A stretch of DNA of 10,363 nucleotides. Origin: Vulcanimicrobiota bacterium. Lineage in GTDB: Bacteria; Eremiobacterota; Eremiobacteria; Baltobacterales; Baltobacteraceae. Below are positions 7,025 to 10,363 of the stretch, in pieces. Under the pieces are notes generated by a model. That model saw nothing but the letters and a program-made list of their open reading frames with translations, did not search any database and had not been told where the DNA came from. Both the position numbers and the translations under genes were made by a program. Each line of letters opens with the position of its first letter. Positions within the stretch are counted from its first letter, which is position 1. The stretch is taken from NCBI GenBank assembly GCA_028287545.1, contig JAQBPL010000315.1, forward strand, positions 1 to 10,363, read 5' to 3'.

Positions 7025-7034
7025 AGAGCCGATT

Positions 7035-8264
7035 CTACGCCGCCGCTTCCTCCAGCCCCACCTCGGCGGTCGCGTCTAACGCCGCGGCGAGGTCGGCGAT
7101 CAGATCCTCGGCGTCTTCGAGCCCGATCGAGAGGCGCAGCAAGTCCGGCGTGATGCCCAGTTCGGCCTTGCGCTCCGCAGGGACCGTCTTGTGCGTCATC
7201 TCGGCCGGGCTGCAGATCAACGATTCCGGTCCGCCGAGCGAGACCGCGAGGTTGAATAGCCGCGTCGCGCGCAGCAATTCGAGCGCGCGCGCGCCGCCGC
7301 CGCGTACGCGGAAGGAGACGATCCCGCCGAAACCGCGCTGCTGCCGCTGCGCCAGCTCGTAATCCGGGTGCGATTCGAGCCCCGGAAAGAACACCGCCGC
7401 GACGTCGTCGCGCGTCTCGAGCCAGCGCGCGACCGCGAACGCACTCGCTTCGTGTTGTTTCATCCGCAGCGCAAGCGTCTTGGCGCCGCGCAGCGTGAGG
7501 TACGCATCTTGCGGGCCGGGGATCGCGCCGACCGCGTTCTGGTGGTACGCGATGCGTTCGAACAGCACCGGATCGTTGCAGATCACGATGCCGCCGACGA
7601 CGTCGCTGTGACCGTTGATGTACTTGGTCGTGGAGTGGACGACGACGTCGGCGCCGAGCTCGAGCGGTCGCTGAAAGTACGGCGAAAGAAACGTGTTGTC
7701 GACCGCGAGAATCCGGCCGGGGCCCTTCAACGCTGCGAGCGCGCGCAGGTCGGCGACGCGCAAGAGCGGGTTGGTCGGCGTCTCGATCCAGAGCAGCTTC
7801 GTGTTCGGCCGCAGGGCCGCGCGGACGGCGTCGAGATCAGTCGTGTCGACGAACGTCGTTTCGATCCCGTAGCGGGAGAGCTCGTCGACGAAGAGGCGAT
7901 AGGTGCCGCCGTAACAGTCGCTCGTCGCGACCAGATGATCGCCGGCCTGCAGCAGCGAGCACGCGCCGAAGATCGCCGCCATCCCGGAACCGAACGCGGC
8001 TCCGAACGCGCCGCCTTCCAGTTCCGCCAATTGCCGCTCCAGCGCTAAGCGCGTGGGGTTGCCGGTGCGCGAGTAGTCGAAGCCCTTGTCGACGCCGACC
8101 GCCTCCTGGGTGAAGGTCGCGGTCTGGTAGATCGGCACGACGGTCGAGCCGGTCGACGTGCAGGGGTCTTGCCCGGCGCGGATCGCCCGGGTCGAGAAGC
8201 CGTCGGTGGGACGGCAGCGGGTGCTCGTATCGGGAGCAGAGTGGGCCGACGGTTTGGTCGCCAT
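7035..8264 (-). CDS. metB: Cystathionine gamma-synthase/gamma-lyase family PLP enzyme
   Basis: A 409-residue PLP fold-type I enzyme of the Cys/Met metabolism family, usual length about 380-400. Numbered from the ATG at 8264 it shows GFSTRAIRAGQ, VPIYQTATF, YSRTGNPTR (64-72, phosphate and tetramer contacts), SDCYGGTYR (PLP-stacking Tyr118), ETPTNPL, VDNTF (Asp189, pyridine N) and HSTTKYINGHSD with the PLP lysine K214. NLAVSLGGPESLICSPAEMTHKTVP is the C-terminal signature. It either makes cystathionine from an activated homoserine and cysteine (MetB) or cleaves it (gamma-lyase); sequence alone does not separate them. The Met-rich leader favours a methionine-biosynthetic role, hence the tentative symbol. 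The ATG is preferred to the GTG at 8273 because GGAG sits 8 bases before the ATG and overlaps that GTG. It is the first structural gene of a unit with the DUF5069 gene. Confidence 0.88.
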   Translation of the reverse strand: MATKPSAHSAPDTSTRCRPTDGFSTRAIRAGQDPCTSTGSTVVPIYQTATFTQEAVGVDKGFDYSRTGNPTRLALERQLAELEGGAFGAAFGSGMAAIFGACSLLQAGDHLVATSDCYGGTYRLFVDELSRYGIETTFVDTTDLDAVRAALRPNTKLLWIETPTNPLLRVADLRALAALKGPGRILAVDNTFLSPYFQRPLELGADVVVHSTTKYINGHSDVVGGIVICNDPVLFERIAYHQNAVGAIPGPQDAYLTLRGAKTLALRMKQHEASAFAVARWLETRDDVAAVFFPGLESHPDYELAQRQQRGFGGIVSFRVRGGGARALELLRATRLFNLAVSLGGPESLICSPAEMTHKTVPAERKAELGITPDLLRLSIGLEDAEDLIADLAAALDATAEVGLEEAAA

Positions 8265-8292
8265 GAGTTGCACTCCGGAGTGGGACGAGGGG

Positions 8293-8326
8293 AATTAAAA
8301 AAGCCCTCGCGGTCAGCGAGGGCTTT
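8293..8326 (-). terminator. Intrinsic terminator in the metB leader (attenuator stem 3:4)
   Basis: In minus orientation AAAGCCCTCGC (8326-8316), loop TGACC (8315-8311) and GCGAGGGCTTT (8310-8300) make a perfect 11-bp stem, continuing into TTT and AATT (8299-8293). The T run spans eight bases except for two A's. It lies between the leader peptide and the metB ATG, 28 bases before that ATG, so it must be bypassed for metB expression. On the plus strand the stem is followed by CGTAGG, with no U tract, so it acts only in the minus direction. Confidence 0.85.
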
Positions 8327-8389
8327 CGTAGGGGCAGCGAGCCTGAGCTCAGCTAACCCGAACGGAAACACCGCCGACCGCTTACGCGG
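8309..8389 (-). promoter_or_regulatory. Attenuator alternative structures: 1:2 hairpin and 2:3 antiterminator
   Basis: Segment 2, GCGGTCGGCGG (8381-8371), can pair over 11 bases (nine Watson-Crick, two G:U) with TCGCTGACCGC (8319-8309), which covers the end of the terminator's 5' arm, its loop and the first two bases of its 3' arm; this antiterminator excludes the terminator. Upstream, CCGC (8389-8386), GTAA (8385-8382) and GCGG (8381-8378) form a GNRA-tetraloop hairpin that uses the first four bases of segment 2. A ribosome held on Met codons 11-13 (8403-8395) would cover CCGC and free segment 2. One that reaches the stop at 8355-8353 lets the 1:2 hairpin form. Pairings are read directly from sequence; the mechanism is inferred. 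Confidence 0.65.
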
Positions 8390-8433
8390 GTGCGCATCAT
8401 CATTCGCATCATGAGGCCGGCGGAAAAGTTCAT
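8353..8433 (-). CDS. Met-rich leader peptide (26 residues) of the metB unit
   Basis: A short reading frame ATG AAC TTT TCC ... TAG beginning MNFSAGLMMRMMMR and ending CFRSG. Five of the six codons other than Arg10 at positions 8-13 are ATG, which is extreme in such GC-rich DNA. No Shine-Dalgarno precedes it, but the predicted transcription start (about 8434) falls at or one base before the ATG, so it may be translated as a leaderless mRNA. It ends about 26 bases before the terminator stem and overlaps both strands of the 1:2 hairpin. Its presumed job is to sense charged tRNA-Met by ribosome stalling, as the His, Thr, Leu or Phe leader peptides sense their amino acids; the peptide itself probably has no function. 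The pattern is strong, but translation is unproven. Confidence 0.65.
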   Translation of the reverse strand: MNFSAGLMMRMMMRTRVSGRRCFRSG

Positions 8434-8440
8434 TTCAGGG

Positions 8441-8469
8441 AGGTTACCACGCCCGGCCCCGGGCGTCAA
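8441..8469 (-). promoter_or_regulatory. Sigma70-like promoter of the metB leader
   Basis: In minus orientation, TTGACG (8469-8464, five of six to the -35 consensus) is separated by exactly 17 bases from TAACCT (8446-8441, a TAnnnT-type -10). The expected start is at about 8434-8433, the A residues at or just before the leader ATG. The spacer and the last base of the -35 hold an 18-bp palindrome. Confidence 0.6.
8449..8466. promoter_or_regulatory. Candidate operator palindrome within the metB promoter
   Basis: ACGCCCGGCCCCGGGCGT has perfect 8-bp arms around a central CC. It overlaps the -35 box (8464-8469) and fills most of the spacer. This is the position of a repressor site, although a chance GC-rich palindrome in a GC-rich genome is also possible. 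No regulator consensus is recognised. Confidence 0.3.
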
Positions 8470-8609
8470 GGAAGCCGCCTGCTCGCCGGCTTTGCTTCAG
8501 AGGTCAAGGATCGCCCTAAGGCGGTACGGTGTCGCATCGGCTCGGTTTACCCGCGAGCCCCATTAGCACTGCACTCGGCCTAGTGCCCCCAAGGGAGATC
8601 CCTGGGCTT
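8470..8609. other. Intergenic region with small hairpins downstream of the lipoprotein gene
   Basis: No gene is seen. Next to the stop of the 8610-9248 gene lie two short hairpins. One is CCC-A-AGGG, loop AGAT, CCCT-GGG (8588-8606), followed on the plus strand by CTTTT. The other is GCACT, loop CGGCCT, AGTGC (8571-8586). On the minus strand neither has a U tract, so they are at best weak or factor-assisted 3' ends for that gene. AAGCCG/CGGCTT and CGCC/GGCG pairs occur further left. Confidence 0.4.
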
Positions 8610-9248
8610 TTAGACATCGATCCTATGCGGCACCGCACCAGGCCAGCCGTTCGGGAATTTGTCCGGGGGATACCATGTGTTGCCAGTAGGCGGATATAGC
8701 ATCACGCGAAAATTTATAGCGGGCGGCCTAAGTATGGTAAGTTCTCCCGACGTCTGGTTCCTTGGCCCCATCAACACCGTAGCTTGACCGCGACTCTTGA
8801 TTTGGAGAAACGGACCGATCGCTTGTCCCCAGGGGTCCAGCGAGCTCGAATACTCAAACCGAACGGTGAGGAATCCGGTATCCTCTTCGACTACGGACAA
8901 TATGCGTGTGGTATGAATTGACCCATAGCAGATCTCACGATAACCGGGCAGCCACTTTCGCGCGCGAGCGGTAAACGCGAAAGCCGGCGTGACGGCAACG
9001 AGTGCGGGGCCAGAACGCGAGGGCGGTTGTACAACGTGCAGCACACCCTCGTGAACCATGAGGTTCTGAAACCAATATTGTGGCGCCTTCGGATCGAGTG
9101 GCGCAGGGAACCGTAGAGGGGCCGCGCAGAGCTTCCCTCGATCCAGCCCCCAGAGGTCAATCCGTTTGCGTAAATCTGCATCCCTTGTCGCCGCGCTGCA
9201 ATCCGCGAGCAGCATGGAAGCAACGACGGCGACAAGGGCAGCCTTCAC
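8610..9248 (-). CDS. Unrecognised exported protein, possible lipoprotein
   Basis: A 212-residue protein I do not recognise. The first 20 residues look like a signal sequence: MKAALVAVVASMLLADCSAA, with a charged Lys, a hydrophobic core and Cys17. LADC resembles a lipobox, but Asp at -1 is atypical, so cleavage by signal peptidase I after SAA is the alternative. The mature part is soluble, rich in aromatic and Pro residues (PQYWFQNLMVHEGVLHVVQP, YSSSLDPWGQAIGPFLQI, NTWYPPDKFPNGWPGAVP) and has Cys at 41 and 107, which could form a disulfide. The start is a GTG at 9248 with no clear Shine-Dalgarno; the only later in-frame Met (12) would destroy the signal. Two sampled lines are 52-58% G+C against about 78% in the carboxylase genes, which suggests recent acquisition. 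Its own candidate promoter lies upstream at 9335-9364. Confidence 0.6.
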   Translation of the reverse strand: MKAALVAVVASMLLADCSAATRDADLRKRIDLWGLDRGKLCAAPLRFPAPLDPKAPQYWFQNLMVHEGVLHVVQPPSRSGPALVAVTPAFAFTARARKWLPGYREICYGSIHTTRILSVVEEDTGFLTVRFEYSSSLDPWGQAIGPFLQIKSRGQATVLMGPRNQTSGELTILRPPAINFRVMLYPPTGNTWYPPDKFPNGWPGAVPHRIDV

Positions 9249-9311
9249 TTAATGCCGCCCGCCGGAGCGCGGCCGGCGTCGGCGAATACAAGCCGCCGAG
9301 CGACGCTCAGA

Positions 9312-9332
9312 AGCCGCACGCCTCGTGCGGCT
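9312..9332. repeat. 9-bp inverted repeat (hairpin) in the 5' UTR of the lipoprotein gene
   Basis: AGCCGCACG (9312-9320), loop CCT and CGTGCGGCT (9324-9332) pair perfectly. On the plus strand it is followed by CCTTTATATTT, a poor terminator tail; on the minus strand by TCTGAGCG. It lies just downstream of the candidate -10, so it would form at the very 5' end of the minus-strand mRNA and could stabilise it. Confidence 0.5.
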
Positions 9333-9334
9333 CC

Positions 9335-9364
9335 TTTATATTTGGCGATCTTAATCCGACGCAA
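9335..9364 (-). promoter_or_regulatory. Candidate promoter of the exported-protein gene
   Basis: In minus orientation TTGCGT (9364-9359) and TATAAA (9340-9335, five of six to consensus) are 18 bases apart. The start would be near 9328, about 80 bases before the GTG at 9248, inside the 9-bp hairpin. The -35 match is weak. Confidence 0.4.
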
Positions 9365-9413
9365 CCAGCAGCAACAACGCAATACAACGTTGCGCGAACA
9401 TGTCGATCGTTTT

Positions 9414-10265
9414 CTACCGGCCGGCGGCTTGGGCCACGGCGCGCGCCGTGAACACATCCGCCATCGCGGCGCGGTACGCGCCCGAGGCGAACGTGTCGGA
9501 ACGCGCCTCCTGACCGGACGCCGCTCCGGCGCAGGCCGCGGCGACCGCGTCGTCGTCGCCTGCGCGCACCCCGGCAAGGGCACTCTCCACGCGTCCGGCC
9601 CGGAACGCCGAATCACCGACGCCGGTGATCGCGACGCGCGCCGCGCCGATCGCGCCGCCGCTGAGTGTGAGTACAACGGCCGAACCGACGACCGCGTAGT
9701 GCGAGGCCGGATGGTGGTACTTGAGGTACGCCGAGTTCGGCGCCGCGTCGAAGGAGATCGCGGTCAGCACTTCGCCCGCGCCGAGCGCAGTGTCGAACAT
9801 CCCGCGGAAGAAGTCCCCGGCCGGCACCTTGCGTTCGCCGCCTTTTCCGATCAGGGTGAGCGTCGCATCGAGCGCGAGCAGAACGGCCGGATAGTCGGCG
9901 GACGGATCGCCGTGCGCCGACGCGCCGCCGATCGTGCCGCGATTGCGGACTTGCGGATCGCCGAGCTGGTTGGCGGCATCCCACAGCGCGGGCGCGCTCT
10001 TCTTCAGGGCGTCGCTGGCCGCGAGCGCCGCGTGCTTGGTCAGCGCCCCGATCGTGACGCGGTTCCCCTCGACGCGGATTGCGTCGAGCTGCGGAATGCC
10101 GGTGATGTCGATGAGCGTCGCCGGAGTCGCGAGCCGCAGCTTCATCATCGGGATGAGACTGTGGCCGCCGGCGAGTAGCTTCGCGTCGTCACCGTGTTCG
10201 CCGAGCAGGCGAATCGCGTCGTCGACGCTCGACGCGCGAACGTAGTCGAAGGCAGCTGGAATCAT
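9414..10265 (-). CDS. coxM: FAD-binding (medium) subunit of a CO dehydrogenase/xanthine dehydrogenase family enzyme
   Basis: A 283-residue protein of the usual length for CoxM/CutM medium subunits, which carry FAD and pass electrons from the Fe-S small subunit to an acceptor at the cytoplasmic side of the membrane. FAD-binding signatures are LLAGGHSLIPMMKLRLA (30-46, AGGHSL motif) and NRGTIGGASAHGDPSADYP (108-126, TIGG motif). A C-terminal CO-dehydrogenase flavoprotein domain follows (YLKYHHPASHYAVVGSAVVL, AITGVGDSAFRA). The ATG at 10265 is preferred to an in-frame start at 10307 because it has GGGAGAG just upstream, begins with the family's FDYVRA motif and overlaps the previous stop as ATGA. 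No small subunit follows before the low-GC patch, so coxS would have to lie upstream or elsewhere. The substrate (CO or another carbonyl or heterocycle) cannot be judged from this subunit. Confidence 0.9.
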   Translation of the reverse strand: MIPAAFDYVRASSVDDAIRLLGEHGDDAKLLAGGHSLIPMMKLRLATPATLIDITGIPQLDAIRVEGNRVTIGALTKHAALAASDALKKSAPALWDAANQLGDPQVRNRGTIGGASAHGDPSADYPAVLLALDATLTLIGKGGERKVPAGDFFRGMFDTALGAGEVLTAISFDAAPNSAYLKYHHPASHYAVVGSAVVLTLSGGAIGAARVAITGVGDSAFRAGRVESALAGVRAGDDDAVAAACAGAASGQEARSDTFASGAYRAAMADVFTARAVAQAAGR

Positions 10266-10363
10266 CGCGCTCTCCCGTTCCCGGTCTTTGCGTGCATCGC
10301 GAGCCACAGTTTCTCGGGCTTCAGCGGCATGTCGATGTGCACGACGCCGAACGGCGCCAGCGC
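10262..10363 (-). CDS. C-terminal tail of a molybdopterin-binding large subunit (CoxL/xanthine dehydrogenase family), partial
   Basis: The window edge cuts this minus-strand gene; 33 residues and the TGA remain. They read ALAPFGVVHIDMPLKPEKLW followed by LAMHAKTGNGRAR. The PFGVxHIDMPxxPExxW pattern is the usual end of CoxL-like large subunits. The TGA overlaps the medium-subunit ATG by four bases, so the two are coupled in one operon with the order L then M. The active-site loop that distinguishes true CO dehydrogenase (AYXCSFR motif) lies outside the window. Confidence 0.75.
   Translation of the reverse strand, partial: ALAPFGVVHIDMPLKPEKLWLAMHAKTGNGRAR

Larger units (their letters stand above)
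9249..9413. other. Intergenic region between coxM-like and lipoprotein genes
   Basis: This 165-base gap is AT-richer than the flanking cox-type gene. It contains the candidate promoter at 9335-9364, a strong hairpin at 9312-9332, and a 16-codon minus frame (9401-9351, MFAQRCIALLLLVASD) that begins like a signal peptide but stops at once. It may be a remnant or chance. No supported gene is present. Confidence 0.45.

Noticed and set aside
8265..8273. GTG at 8273 as the metB-like start
   Set aside because: It overlaps the GGAG that sits at proper distance (8 bases) from the ATG at 8264, so the ATG is the better start.
8293..8470. SAM riboswitch or T-box as the metB leader element
   Set aside because: No SAM-I core, no SAM-II motif and no T-box sequence (TGGNACCGCG) can be found, whereas a Met-codon run plus competing hairpins is present.
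8470..8609. tRNA or tRNA remnant in the intergenic region
   Set aside because: No T-arm GGTTCGAATC-like motif, no acceptor pairing and no CCA-adjacent fold could be found.
8588..8611. Hairpin plus TTTT as a plus-strand terminator
   Set aside because: No plus-strand gene precedes it, the stem is short and bulged, and the T run coincides with the stop of a minus-strand gene.
9351..9401. 16-codon minus frame MFAQRCIALLLLVASD
   Set aside because: It resembles a signal peptide start but stops after 16 codons, with no Shine-Dalgarno and no continuing frame; chance or remnant, not called as a gene.
9252..10178. Plus-strand frame opposite coxM
   Set aside because: Arg-rich shadow with no recognisable motif, antisense to a well-supported FAD subunit.
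10266..10307. Longer coxM start at 10307
   Set aside because: The extra 14 residues are charged and unlike the family, and they overlap the large-subunit tail; the ATG at 10265 has a Shine-Dalgarno and an ATGA overlap.

Overview
This is a GC-rich chromosomal window from a bacterium. Sampled 60-base lines in the carboxylase genes and in atuA reach about 78-80% G+C. Dense gene packing, 1-4 base overlaps, an atu-type carboxylase operon, CO-dehydrogenase-family genes, a DUF5069 gene and palindromic repeats built on a GAGCTTGTCGA core suggest an uncultured soil or rock lineage (an Eremiobacterota/Vulcanimicrobiota-like or actinobacterial/chloroflexotal genome). That placement is inference with low confidence; no rRNA or tRNA marker is present.

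Left part, plus strand (1-5985): four overlapping genes form one operon. They encode an AtuA/DUF1446 protein (5' end outside the window), a carboxyltransferase beta subunit of the geranyl-/methylcrotonyl-CoA carboxylase type, a crotonase-family hydratase of the AtuE/LiuC type, and a biotin carboxylase plus BCCP alpha subunit. Together they should carboxylate a branched, unsaturated acyl-CoA and hydrate the product, as in acyclic terpene or leucine/isovalerate catabolism. The atuA reading frame carries a palindromic repeat in its interdomain linker. Positions 5986-6233 hold several more copies of that repeat family and end in a probable promoter/operator for the next gene.

Middle (6234-8470): a 115-residue His/Cys-rich protein made of two tandem metal-binding modules (plus strand) converges on a minus-strand unit of a cystathionine gamma-synthase/lyase gene followed by a DUF5069 gene. 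The most striking element is the leader of that unit (8293-8469, minus). It has a sigma70-like promoter whose predicted start falls at or one base before an AUG. That AUG opens a 26-codon leader peptide with five Met codons in a six-codon stretch. Downstream lie mutually exclusive hairpins: a GUAA-tetraloop hairpin, an 11-bp antiterminator and an 11-bp intrinsic terminator with a U tract. This is the architecture of a ribosome-mediated methionine attenuator, with an apparently leaderless leader peptide.

Right part (8434-10363): a lower-GC patch (two sampled lines 52-58% G+C) carries an unrecognised exported, possibly lipoprotein, gene with its own candidate promoter. It is followed by the minus-strand end of a molybdenum hydroxylase operon: the C-terminal tail of a CoxL-like large subunit overlapping by 4 bases a complete CoxM-like FAD-binding subunit.
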